NCBI RefSeq assembly: GCF_023822005.2
Contig: NZ_CP098806.1
Coordinates: forward strand, 4,638,501 to 4,702,500
Origin: Dyadobacter fanqingshengii
GTDB taxonomy: Bacteria > Bacteroidota > Bacteroidia > Cytophagales > Spirosomataceae
Length of the DNA stretch: 64,000 nt
Direction of reading: 5' to 3'
Below the pieces are notes generated by a model. It saw nothing but the letters and a program-made list of their open reading frames with translations. It was not told the origin of the DNA and did not search any database. The translations under genes and the position numbers were made by a program. Numbering within the stretch: position 1 is the stretch's first letter; each line of letters opens with the position of its first letter. Shown here in pieces: positions 18,891 to 26,704 of the stretch.

Positions 18891-18922
18891 TTTACTAATA
18901 TAATTTTTTTATCTTACCTTTG
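18891..18922 (+). promoter_or_regulatory. Predicted promoter of rpmH
   Basis: A perfect TAnnTTTG -7 box (TACCTTTG 18915-18922) with TTTA at 18891-18894, 20 bases upstream, as an imperfect -33 box. The start of transcription would be near 18929, about 50 bases before rpmH. Confidence 0.55.
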
Positions 18923-18976
18923 CAAGCCCAAATTAGGGGTAGACAGAGATTTATAGCGCAATAATTTGATAATGAG

Positions 18977-19135
18977 ATGAAACGTACCTTTCAACCATCG
19001 AATCGCAAGAGGAGAAACAAACACGGTTTCCGTGAAAGAATGTCCACTGCAAATGGGCGTAAAGTTGTAGCTGGCCGTCGCAAGAAAGGTCGCTGGAAAC
19101 TAACAGTATCAGACGAAAAACGTCATAAGCAATAA
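18977..19135 (+). CDS. rpmH: 50S ribosomal protein L34
   Basis: A 52-residue basic protein beginning [19 protein letters not shown] and ending in DEKRHKQ, the unmistakable L34 sequence (MxxTGRK replaced here by [18 protein letters not shown]). It is slightly longer than the ~44-47 residues of proteobacterial L34, as usual in Bacteroidota. A component of the large subunit, placed just before rnpA as in most bacteria. It has its own promoter (18891-18922) and a terminator-like hairpin (19220-19263) behind it, with a curious tandem 14-base repeat in between. Confidence 0.97.
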   Translation: MKRTFQPSNRKRRNKHGFRERMSTANGRKVVAGRRKKGRWKLTVSDEKRHKQ

Positions 19136-19165
19136 TCCAGGTTTAAAAGTTTTCGTAGAGGATGT

Positions 19166-19207
19166 AGTCGGAAACGCCTAGTCGGAGACGCCTAGTCAGG
19201 GACGCCA
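19166..19207 (+). repeat. Three tandem 14-base repeats between rpmH and rnpA
   Basis: Units of AGTC plus 10 bases: AGTC-GGAAACGCCT (19166-19179), AGTC-GGAGACGCCT (19180-19193), AGTC-AGGGACGCCA (19194-19207), then AATC. In the register N-G-R-R-A-C-G-C-C-T-A-G-T-C they match the 14-base inserts inside the degenerate 5S copy at 61872-62084. The array lies in untranslated sequence 30 bases after the rpmH stop. Confidence 0.75.
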
Positions 19208-19219
19208 AATCCTTTCATA

Positions 19220-19263
19220 GTCTGCTAAGTTCGATATCACTCAAACTTAGCAGACACTTTTTT
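19220..19263 (+). terminator. Terminator or attenuator hairpin between rpmH and rnpA
   Basis: A perfect 12-bp stem (GTCTGCTAAGTT 19220-19231 with AACTTAGCAGAC 19244-19255), 12-base loop, then AC and six T (19258-19263). It ends only ten bases before the rnpA start codon, so rnpA depends on read-through or a hidden promoter. Confidence 0.75.
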
Positions 19264-19273
19264 CTACAAGAAC

Positions 19274-19678
19274 TTGAAAAAAACATTTGGTAAAAATGAA
19301 CGCTTATGCAGCCCCCGAATCATCGGACGGCTTTTTCAAAGAGGTAGCACGGAGGTCCACACGTTCTACCTTTTTCCTTTTAGGGTGCTCTATATTATTG
19401 AAAAAGAGTCGCCTCCTCCACTTTCCCAAGTCCTTTTTTCCGTTTCCAAAAAATCATTCAAACGCGCTGTCGACCGGAATCTGATCCGTCGCCGCTGCCG
19501 TGAAGCTTACCGTCTGAACAAAGAGCCGCTGCTCGCATTATCCACGGAATCAAGACCTTCCTACATTGCTTTTTTGTATCTTGCAAAAGAAATAACATCT
19601 TACGACGTTATTGAAACGGCCATGAAGCAATCGCTCAAAAGACTCGAAAAATTGCCCCGAGCCGCTCAAAAACCTTAA
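19274..19678 (+). CDS. rnpA: Ribonuclease P protein component
   Basis: 134 residues, basic. It begins KKTFGKNERLCS, and the core RNR-type motif is visible as SKKSFKRAVDRNLIRRRCREAYRLN, which binds the RNase P RNA. With that RNA it trims the 5' leader of tRNA precursors. The start must be TTG at 19274-19276: the nearby ATG (19295) is out of frame and the N-terminal motif begins right after the TTG. This gives a start codon lying ten bases behind a strong hairpin with a T-tract, suggesting low or regulated expression. Followed 18 bases later by the ctpA-type protease gene. Confidence 0.93.
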   Translation: MKKTFGKNERLCSPRIIGRLFQRGSTEVHTFYLFPFRVLYIIEKESPPPLSQVLFSVSKKSFKRAVDRNLIRRRCREAYRLNKEPLLALSTESRPSYIAFLYLAKEITSYDVIETAMKQSLKRLEKLPRAAQKP

Positions 19679-19696
19679 TTTAATTCCTGAACATAG

Positions 19697-21349
19697 ATGA
19701 AAAAGTATCTTCGTTCCTTCTGGCTGGCCATCCCGGTGGTTGCAGGGCTAACCTTTGTTTCGTTTAAGCATGACGACCGTTTATTCGAAATCGCGCGAAA
19801 CCTGGACATTTACGCCACATTGTTCAAGGAGTTGAACGCCTATTATGTGGATGAAATTAACCCTAACCAGCTCATTAAAACCAGCATAGATAATATGCTG
19901 CGCTCGCTGGATCCTTACACGGTATATTACGCCGAGGACGACATTGAGGATTATATGACCATGACCACCGGCAAATACAATGGCATTGGCGCCATCATCA
20001 GCTCGGCTGAAGGTAAGCATACGGTGATGATGGTTTATGAAGATACGCCCGCTCAGAAAGCCGGGCTGCAATTGGGTGACGAAATCATGAAAATCAATGG
20101 TGTAGACCTTTCGACACGTGAGGATTTCGACACAGGAAAATTATTGAAAGGACAAACCCAGTCCAATGTAACGCTAACATTGAAGCGCTACGGCAGCACC
20201 AAACCACTCGAAGTTTCGCTAAACCGGGACATTGTAAAAGTGACCAATGTGCCTTATTATGGCATGATCAGCGAAGATGTGGGTTACATTGACCTGAAAG
20301 ATTTCACAGCAACGGCTTCCCGCGAAGTGCGCAATGCATTTCAGGAATTGAAAGGAAAAGGAATGAAATCCGTCGTGCTCGACTTGCGCGATAACCCGGG
20401 CGGCTTGCTGAATATGGCGATTGAAATTTCCAACATTTTCATTGCCAAAGGTGAAGAAATTGTTTCTACAAAAGGCAAAGTAAGCGAGTGGAATAAAACT
20501 TACACGGCTTATAATCCTGCACTCGATACAGACATCCCCGTTGTAGTGCTTACTAACAACCGCAGCGCTTCTGCGGCAGAGATCGTTTCGGGTGTAATCC
20601 AGGATTATGATCGCGGTGTGCTGATCGGGCAGCGCACTTATGGAAAAGGACTTGTGCAAACAACGCGTGACTTGTCATTTAACACCAAAATGAAGATCAC
20701 AACCGCCAAATACTACATTCCAAGCGGCAGATGCATCCAGGCAATCGATTACAGCCATCGGAACGACGACGGCAGCGTTGGTAAAATTCCGGATTCGCTG
20801 ATGACTGAGTTCAAAACAAAAAATGGCCGTATTGTTTTCGACGGCGGTGGTATTTTACCTGATATTCAGACTGAAAAAGAGACTTATTCACCATTGGCAA
20901 CGTCGCTGGGTCGTAACCGTCTTTTCTTCGATTACGCAGTCAAATTCCACTTCGAGCACCCAACCATTAAACCAGCCAAAGAATTCAGCCTTTCCGATGC
21001 GGATTATGCGGCTTTTACGAAATGGCTTGGAGACAAAGAATACGATTACACCACACAAGTTGAGCGTGACCTGAACGATCTGGAAGCTTCCGCAAAGAAA
21101 GAGAAATCTCTGGAAGTCATTGAAGATCAACTCAAAGCATTAAAATCAAAACTTTCGCATAGCAAGGATAACGATTTACAGATCTTCAAACCGGAGATCA
21201 AAAAAATCCTGGAAGAAGAAATTATCAAGCATTATTATCTGGAAAAAGGTTTGAGAGAAGCCTCATTCAAACAAGATCCCGAGGTAAAGGCAGCGCTGGC
21301 CCTGTTTAAAGAGCCCGCTCGTTATAATGATCTTTTGAAAAAGAAATAA
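19697..21349 (+). CDS. C-terminal processing peptidase (S41 family, CtpA/Prc type)
   Basis: 550 residues. A membrane anchor or signal at residues ~7-23 is followed by a helical N-terminal domain, a PDZ domain (~92-170) and the S41 catalytic core. The serine lies in NNRSASAAEIVSG (Ser292) and the lysine in YGKGLVQ (Lys317), a spacing of 25 as in Prc. A Lys/Glu-rich helical C-terminus follows. It works in the periplasm, cutting proteins near their C-termini. Follows rnpA by 18 bases and is probably co-transcribed. A very long perfect palindrome at 21392-21461 ends the transcript. Confidence 0.93.
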   Translation: MKKYLRSFWLAIPVVAGLTFVSFKHDDRLFEIARNLDIYATLFKELNAYYVDEINPNQLIKTSIDNMLRSLDPYTVYYAEDDIEDYMTMTTGKYNGIGAIISSAEGKHTVMMVYEDTPAQKAGLQLGDEIMKINGVDLSTREDFDTGKLLKGQTQSNVTLTLKRYGSTKPLEVSLNRDIVKVTNVPYYGMISEDVGYIDLKDFTATASREVRNAFQELKGKGMKSVVLDLRDNPGGLLNMAIEISNIFIAKGEEIVSTKGKVSEWNKTYTAYNPALDTDIPVVVLTNNRSASAAEIVSGVIQDYDRGVLIGQRTYGKGLVQTTRDLSFNTKMKITTAKYYIPSGRCIQAIDYSHRNDDGSVGKIPDSLMTEFKTKNGRIVFDGGGILPDIQTEKETYSPLATSLGRNRLFFDYAVKFHFEHPTIKPAKEFSLSDADYAAFTKWLGDKEYDYTTQVERDLNDLEASAKKEKSLEVIEDQLKALKSKLSHSKDNDLQIFKPEIKKILEEEIIKHYYLEKGLREASFKQDPEVKAALALFKEPARYNDLLKKK

Positions 21350-21391
21350 GTTACTTGACTTGTCTTAACAAATGAACAATGTCAATTGACT

Positions 21392-21461
21392 TGTCAGCCT
21401 GAGCGGAGTCGAAGGCGCGCTACTCCTGGGTAACGCGCCTTCGACTCCGCTCAGGCTGACA
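21392..21461. repeat. Perfect 28-bp inverted repeat (dispersed palindrome, probable terminator)
   Basis: Left arm 21392-21419 and right arm 21434-21461 are exact reverse complements over 28 bases with a 14-base loop. The core word CTGAGCGGAGTCGAAGG is GC-rich compared with the surroundings. It lies between the protease gene and tsaB and could stop transcription in both directions, although no long T-tract follows. It looks like a dispersed intergenic palindrome (REP-like). Confidence 0.8.
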
Positions 21462-21501
21462 GAGCTAATAGCTTTTCTACTTTTCCTTTGCTTTCGTTTT
21501 T

Positions 21502-22194
21502 ATGCTCCTACTTAGTATCGACACCTCCATTCGCGGCTGCTCTGTGGCAGTTCACGAAAATTCCACTTTACTCGCCAATTACGACCTCCACACTGACCGG
21601 TCGTCTTCTTCTATGCTTACAACGCTGATGGAAACTGCGGTCAAACATGCAGGATTTACATTAAATGATCTGGACGCTATTGCGGTTGCAAAAGGTCCTG
21701 GTTCCTACACGGGACTGCGCGTAGGCGTTTCGTCTGCGAAAGGGCTTTGCTATGCGCTTGATAAGCCGATGATTGCGATTAACACATTGGAAGCAATGGC
21801 TTTACAGCTGAATGCTTTCTATCCCGGACATTTGCTTTGCCCTATGATCGATGCGCGTAGGATGGAGGTTTATGCGGCTGTGCTGGATGCTGAAAATAAC
21901 TTTGTGCAGCAAACTCAGGCGATCATTATGGATGAACATTCGTTTCAAGATCTGCTTTTAAAACATAGGATCGTGTTCTTTGGAGACGGGGCGGTGAAAT
22001 GTCAACAGTTACTCGGAACCCATCCAAATGCTATCTTTCCAAAAAAAGAAAGTTATCCTTCGGCTATAACCATCGGTGAATTGGCTGCAAAGGCCTTCCA
22101 AAATGAACATTTCGAGGACGTTGCTACATTTGAACCTTACTATTTGAAAGATTTTATGTCGCCGCCTCCCAAAAAAGTAAGTTCATTGGCTTAA
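21502..22194 (+). CDS. tsaB: tRNA threonylcarbamoyladenosine biosynthesis protein TsaB
   Basis: 230 residues of the ASKHA fold: LLSIDTSIRGCSVAVHE at the N-terminus and the family motif AVAKGPGSYTGLRVGVSSAKGL near residues 60-85. TsaB is the inactive partner that dimerises with TsaD in the complex making t6A37 in ANN-decoding tRNAs. Ordinary length. Starts 40 bases after the large palindrome; a DUF2480 gene follows 72 bases later on the same strand. Confidence 0.94.
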   Translation: MLLLSIDTSIRGCSVAVHENSTLLANYDLHTDRSSSSMLTTLMETAVKHAGFTLNDLDAIAVAKGPGSYTGLRVGVSSAKGLCYALDKPMIAINTLEAMALQLNAFYPGHLLCPMIDARRMEVYAAVLDAENNFVQQTQAIIMDEHSFQDLLLKHRIVFFGDGAVKCQQLLGTHPNAIFPKKESYPSAITIGELAAKAFQNEHFEDVATFEPYYLKDFMSPPPKKVSSLA

Positions 22195-22266
22195 CGAAAT
22201 TCGTTTTGTGTTTGGTTAAATAAACAAACTGCGCCTTTTTCGTGTTAGCATTTTAAGTAAAGCAAG

Positions 22267-22809
22267 ATGGAAATGGAAACTGAAGAAATAGTAAACCGGG
22301 TTGCCGTTAGTGGCATTGTATCACTGGATTTGGAAGAATTATATCACTCCGGTGAGCGCGTCTTATACGATATCAAAGACAATCTGTGGCAAGGAATGAT
22401 CCTGAAAGAGAAGGATTTCAGAGAGTTCCTGAAAGCGCATGACTGGACGCAATATCAAGGCAAGAACGTAGCGATCATTTGTTCGGAAGATGCCATTGTG
22501 CCAACCTGGGCTTATATGCTGCTGGCGGTTCAATTGGAGCCTTATGCAAATGCAGTTGTTTTTGGCGACCTGAATGCATTAGAAGACAAATTGTTCGCAG
22601 ATGCAATCAGCAAGCTTAACATCAGCGAATTTGAAGGCAAAAGAGTGGTTGTAAAAGGATGCAGCAAGGTTCCTGTTCCTATTTCTGCCTATGTGGAGGT
22701 CAGCAGGTTGCTCAAACCAATTGTTCAAAGCCTGATGTTTGGCGAGCCTTGCAGCACTGTTCCACTTTATAAAAAGCCCAAATCTTCCAATTCTTCTTCC
22801 ATACCCTGA
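22267..22809 (+). CDS. DUF2480-family protein
   Basis: 180 residues. The sequence (SGIVSLDLEELY, WQGMILKEKDFREFLKAHDW, CSEDAIVPTWAYMLLA, GCSKVPVPISAYVEVSRLLKP) is that of DUF2480, a small family conserved in Bacteroidota with unknown function. A possible internal start is the second Met (22273). Its last 43 bases overlap the 3' end of the convergent rnhB gene. The location after tsaB is the only context; no activity can be inferred. Confidence 0.85.
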   Translation: MEMETEEIVNRVAVSGIVSLDLEELYHSGERVLYDIKDNLWQGMILKEKDFREFLKAHDWTQYQGKNVAIICSEDAIVPTWAYMLLAVQLEPYANAVVFGDLNALEDKLFADAISKLNISEFEGKRVVVKGCSKVPVPISAYVEVSRLLKPIVQSLMFGEPCSTVPLYKKPKSSNSSSIP

Positions 22810-23396
22810 TCGCAATCTGGCTTTAATAACCTGAAAGTCATGCGGTGATACGGACAAGGGCCGTGCAGGCCAATGGCTTTGCGATGGTGGATGGTCGGGT
22901 AACCTACATTTGTTTCCCAGCCATAATGCGGGAACTGGCCGGAAAGTCTGGACATGAGTTCATCCCTGTAATTTTTTGCCAAAACAGATGCCGCCGCAAT
23001 GGAAAAATAATGTGCGTCGCCCTTAATGATGCAAGTATGCGGGATCAATGGATATGGCGTGAAACGGTTGCCGTCGACCAGCAAATGCTCCGGTTTCATG
23101 CGTAGCTTATCAACCGCGCGATGCATCGCTAAGAAGCTTGCTTTCAATATATTAATTCTATCAATTTCCAGATTATCCACTTCTGCCACTGCCCAGCAAA
23201 CTGCCTCGCGGATGATGTCTTTTTCCAGATCCAGCCGTTGCATTTTCGTCAGCTGTTTGGAATCGGTGAGATATGAATGGGTAAAATCTCTTGGTAAAAT
23301 AACCGCCGCAGCCACTACCGGACCAGCCAGACAACCTCTGCCCACCTCGTCCAGCCCAGCCTCAATCGCGTCAGAATTGTAATATGGTTTCAGCAT
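22767..23396 (-). CDS. rnhB: Ribonuclease HII
   Basis: 209 residues. The catalytic DEXGRG motif appears as GLDEVGRGCLAGPVVAAAVILP near the N-terminus, with further acidic ligands in LLVDGNR and in the GDAHYFSIAAASVLAKNYRD stretch. It cuts the RNA strand of RNA-DNA hybrids and removes single ribonucleotides from DNA. I place the start at ATG 23394-23396 because it overlaps the upstream stop codon as TAATG; the frame is open further but lacks family sequence. The 3' end overlaps the convergent DUF2480 gene by 43 bases. Confidence 0.95.
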   Translation of the reverse strand: MLKPYYNSDAIEAGLDEVGRGCLAGPVVAAAVILPRDFTHSYLTDSKQLTKMQRLDLEKDIIREAVCWAVAEVDNLEIDRINILKASFLAMHRAVDKLRMKPEHLLVDGNRFTPYPLIPHTCIIKGDAHYFSIAAASVLAKNYRDELMSRLSGQFPHYGWETNVGYPTIHHRKAIGLHGPCPYHRMTFRLLKPDCDQGMEEELEDLGFL

Positions 23397-24415
23397 TAAT
23401 CTTCCAGGATATTGGCCATAAATGTACTTTTTGTTCCGATTGCAATGAGCAGGAACAACACTGCCCAATATAAATAAATCCTGTAAAAATCGGTTACGTC
23501 ACGGGAAACAACATCCCTGGATTTGACCTTTTCGAGCTGATCTATTTGTTTAAAAACGCCTTCAAGCGTGCTGTTATCAGATGCACGAAAATATTTGCCA
23601 TTTCCCAAACCTGCAATATTTTTCAGCTCTGTTTCATCCACCAGTGCATTGGAAACCGCCGCACTGTCTGTACGCATCGATTTTTTTTGCTTACCTACCG
23701 AAATGGTGTAAACCTTCACGCCAAATGCATGCGCTAATTGCGCAGAAGTCGCCGGCCCCAAGTTTCCGGATGTATTATCTCCGTCGCTGATCAGGATCGC
23801 CACTTTGCTTTCGCCTGGCGTTTCACGCATCCGGTTTACCGCCACCGCCAGGGCACTACCGATCGCCGTCCCCGCCGTCGGAACCATTGCAGGACTTATT
23901 TCATCCAAAAAACCGTAAAGCAGCTCATAATCCGTGGTTAATGGGCAAAGGGAAACGGCTTCTCCTGCAAAAACGATCAATCCGATGCGATCTTGTAAAC
24001 GGCCTTTGATAAATTGCCTGGCTACGAGTTTCGCGGCTTCCAGCCTGTTTGGGCTCAGATCCTTTTCCATCATGGAATCCGAAATGTCCAGCAAAAGCAT
24101 AATGTCAATGCCCTCCGAATATTGATCCGTTCTTTCCGAAATAACCTGCGGACGCGCCAGTGCAACCAGAATCAATGCAATGCCGAGTGCGACTGAAACC
24201 GGCTGGACAAACCGCAGCAATGTTTGCCAGTCCCGCGCGCCCCTCACCGGGCTGTAAGTGATCACCAAACGCTGCTTATGCTTCCTGTGCAGCGCATTCC
24301 TGAGCCAGAAGAGAATGGGAATAAATGGCAGCAAATATAAAAAATACGGATACACCCATTCATAGGACCGAAAGACCTCATAACCGAACCATTTCAATGA
24401 AAACCACTTTTCCAT
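23396..24415 (-). CDS. BatA-like von Willebrand factor A domain protein
   Basis: 339 residues. Two N-terminal membrane helices (~25-40, ~72-87) precede a VWA domain with an intact MIDAS motif DISDS at residues 110-114 and later TAGTAIGSAL and SDGDNTSGN. A C-terminal membrane helix (~308-328) closes it, so the VWA domain faces the periplasm. This is the arrangement of BatA, from the aerotolerance operons of Bacteroidota. Its neighbours upstream (BatD-like, DUF58) fit, but no moxR-type ATPase or batB is in this cluster. The stop shares one base with the rnhB start. Confidence 0.87.
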   Translation of the reverse strand: MEKWFSLKWFGYEVFRSYEWVYPYFLYLLPFIPILFWLRNALHRKHKQRLVITYSPVRGARDWQTLLRFVQPVSVALGIALILVALARPQVISERTDQYSEGIDIMLLLDISDSMMEKDLSPNRLEAAKLVARQFIKGRLQDRIGLIVFAGEAVSLCPLTTDYELLYGFLDEISPAMVPTAGTAIGSALAVAVNRMRETPGESKVAILISDGDNTSGNLGPATSAQLAHAFGVKVYTISVGKQKKSMRTDSAAVSNALVDETELKNIAGLGNGKYFRASDNSTLEGVFKQIDQLEKVKSRDVVSRDVTDFYRIYLYWAVLFLLIAIGTKSTFMANILED

Positions 24416-24423
24416 AATTCCGA

Positions 24424-25338
24424 TTAAGACATTGGCGTGTCCAGGATGAACCTTCTTTTGTTCCGGTAAATGCGCGTTGCGCCGCTTTTGAGCACTTCAA
24501 GCGATTCGGCCATATTTTTGGAAATCACTTGACCGTAAATAATGCTGTCCATGTTTTTTAATGCTTCGGCCAGTGCTTCATCCGGCATATTATCCATGAT
24601 TTCACGGGTTGTGTAGGTCGCAAAAGGCTTTTTTTCAAGTCTTTCCAAATAATTTTTCCAAACAATAATCGCCTTCTCGGCATCCTTAATGTTATTTCTA
24701 TCCCGCGCATTCCGCATGAGGCGGTTGAAGGAGCGAATGTATTCCAAATGTCTGCGCTGCAACTTGATCAGCTGCCATTGTTTGTAAATATCCTGTCCAA
24801 AAACCCAATAAATACTGCCTACCACACCAATAATGAGTGCAATGCTTCCCAGCAAAATCGAAAAATTGAACTCACTGCTGAGCGGCAGAAGCGAAGTTTC
24901 AGGCTTCAAACTGGCAGTTTTGACTTTTTCAACCACATTGCTTTTGATTAGGAAAACAGAGTCCGGTTTCGTAAAAACGGCTGTGCAATCTTTCTTATGG
25001 AAAACATAAACCGGCATTTTGAGCGCCTGGGCGTCGGAAACATCGAAAGAAATTAGCTGGTAAACTGCGCTGTCCAGACTTCCCCTATTGTCCGTGCTGG
25101 ACGCAAAAGCCCGTTTTGAAATGATTTCAAATGGTGAAAAATCGTATAATGTGTCGGGAAAAAATATCTCTGTTTTTGGATTGTGGCGCACGCTTAGTGA
25201 AAAATAGACCGGCTTGCCCACTTCAATGCTGTCCGTCAGAAACAAGCCCAATGGTTTTATTTTTTGTCCAAAACCCTGTGTTTGAAAAAGGATCGTACAC
25301 AAAAACGATACGAAAAGCGCGGTTACAGATCTGACCAT
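24424..25338 (-). CDS. BatD-like membrane protein (putative)
   Basis: About 304 residues: signal peptide (VRSVTALFVSFLCTILFQTQGFGQ), ~130 residues of beta-rich periplasmic sequence, one membrane helix at ~160-182 (FSILLGSIALIIGVVGSIYWVFG), then a helical, basic cytoplasmic tail. Such proteins lie between DUF58 and BatA genes in Bacteroidota and are usually left unnamed or called BatD-like. I use ATG 25336-25338, one base after the DUF58 stop; a start 15 bases upstream would overlap it. Eight bases separate it from batA, so DUF58, this gene, batA and rnhB form one unit. Confidence 0.75.
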   Translation of the reverse strand: MVRSVTALFVSFLCTILFQTQGFGQKIKPLGLFLTDSIEVGKPVYFSLSVRHNPKTEIFFPDTLYDFSPFEIISKRAFASSTDNRGSLDSAVYQLISFDVSDAQALKMPVYVFHKKDCTAVFTKPDSVFLIKSNVVEKVKTASLKPETSLLPLSSEFNFSILLGSIALIIGVVGSIYWVFGQDIYKQWQLIKLQRRHLEYIRSFNRLMRNARDRNNIKDAEKAIIVWKNYLERLEKKPFATYTTREIMDNMPDEALAEALKNMDSIIYGQVISKNMAESLEVLKSGATRIYRNKRRFILDTPMS

Positions 25339-25339
25339 T

Positions 25340-26227
25340 TTATGACGATGCACTACTTTTAGTATAACGTCTCACCTTAAACAAGTGGATCAGCGCAGGC
25401 ACATAATCTTCCTGTGTATTGATAGAAATGTAATCTGCGCGGTTCTGGTGGCAAAGTCTTTGCAGTTCTGAGCTTCTCTTGCTGAACCGGCTCGCCATTT
25501 CCTCTTTATATTGCTTCGATGATGTGTTAACCCAAACTGTGCTCTGCTTTTCGGCGTCATAAAGCGGAATAATGCCTAGCCCCGGCAGGTTCACTTCCCG
25601 AGAATCATACAAATGAATGACGATCAGGTCGTGCTTGCGGGCAAGCGCTTTGAGGTTATGCTGGTAATTGTTGTCAATAAAATCGGAGATCAGAAAGATG
25701 AGACTTCTTCTTTTAACAACATTTAACGTTACCAAAATCGCTTCTGCAATGTTTGTTTTGGTTGACTCCGGGACAAGCTTATATATTTCCGAAATAACCC
25801 CGTAACCATGTTTCATGCCATCGGACGGGCGGATATAGCGTTCATTTTTATCCGAAAAACAAAGCAGGCCAACTCGTGAAGCTTCCTGGATGGCGGACAA
25901 TGTTAAAACGCCGCAAATTTCCTTTGCAATGTCAATTTTGAGCCTTTTCAGCTCTCCCACTTGCTGCGATGCGCTTACATCGAGCATAAAAAAGGCCGTT
26001 TGTTCTTTATCTTCTTTGAAAATTTTGACAAAAGTCCCGTGTCCTTTCGCCGAAGTGTTCCAATCTATGGCGCGAACATCGTCGCCATACTGATAGAGCC
26101 GCAGGTCGTCGAATTCGAGACCCGATCCTTTGAAAACAGAGTGAAAATTGCCGTAACGCTCGCTGGTCACCGCTTTCCGCATGCGGATTTCATACTTTCT
26201 TAGTTTTCCAAGGAACTGTTCGAACAT
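25340..26227 (-). CDS. DUF58 domain protein
   Basis: 295 residues. The DUF58 signature is visible as SGLEFDDLRLYQYGDDVRAIDWNTSAK (residues ~34-60), followed by a VWA-like part with MLDVSAS and a C-terminal Rossmann-like half (LIFLISDFIDNN). DUF58 proteins work with MoxR-type AAA ATPases in assembly or activation of other complexes. Start chosen at ATG 26225-26227 (MFEQFLGKLRKYEIRMRK); upstream codons are open but carry no family sequence and would run into the divergent lipoprotein gene. First gene of the Bat-like unit. Confidence 0.88.
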   Translation of the reverse strand: MFEQFLGKLRKYEIRMRKAVTSERYGNFHSVFKGSGLEFDDLRLYQYGDDVRAIDWNTSAKGHGTFVKIFKEDKEQTAFFMLDVSASQQVGELKRLKIDIAKEICGVLTLSAIQEASRVGLLCFSDKNERYIRPSDGMKHGYGVISEIYKLVPESTKTNIAEAILVTLNVVKRRSLIFLISDFIDNNYQHNLKALARKHDLIVIHLYDSREVNLPGLGIIPLYDAEKQSTVWVNTSSKQYKEEMASRFSKRSSELQRLCHQNRADYISINTQEDYVPALIHLFKVRRYTKSSASS

Positions 26228-26296
26228 TAGTTTTGCGAAAAAATTATCACCTTTGCTATCCGGCGTATGTAAACAAAGATAGACATTTTGCGTTTT

Positions 26297-26671
26297 ATGA
26301 GGTGTCAGACAAACAATTTCCCAAGCGGAATAATCCGTTTTTTGCTCCTGGCATTGCTGGTAACAAGTTGCGTGGAAGACGAAAAACCGCCCAAAAATAC
26401 CATGAGCGAAGAGAAAATGGCGACTATCCTTACAGACATTCATTTGGCTGAGTCGCGGGTGAACCGTTTGCAGCTTAGGTCGCTCGATTCATCGCTGATG
26501 ATTTTTAACAAACTCAAAAGCGACATTTGGAAAAAATACAAAGTGGATACCGTGGCCTATCGTAAAAGCTACGACTATTACATGACCCGACCGGAAACAA
26601 TGACGCGGATTTATGAAAAAGTGAACAAGAATGTGGAGATCCGGGAGAAAACCAATAATATTAAACTCTGA
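26297..26671 (+). CDS. DUF4296-family lipoprotein
   Basis: 124 residues. The signal peptide ends in a lipobox (LLALLVTSC), so the protein should be lipidated. The rest (MATILTDIHLAESRVNRL, KYKVDTVAYRKSYDYYMTRPETM) matches DUF4296, a short helical family common in Bacteroidota with unknown function. The ATG at 26297 is preferred to a TTG nine bases upstream. Divergent from DUF58 with only ~70 bases for both promoters; the glycosyltransferase gene begins 33 bases later and may be co-transcribed. Confidence 0.83.
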   Translation: MRCQTNNFPSGIIRFLLLALLVTSCVEDEKPPKNTMSEEKMATILTDIHLAESRVNRLQLRSLDSSLMIFNKLKSDIWKKYKVDTVAYRKSYDYYMTRPETMTRIYEKVNKNVEIREKTNNIKL

Positions 26672-26704
26672 AAATCACACATTTAACTAACCCTATCACC
26701 TGTT

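Noticed and set aside
19166..19207. Tandem repeats as a CRISPR array
   Set aside because: The 14-base units are directly abutting with no spacers, and no cas genes are present.
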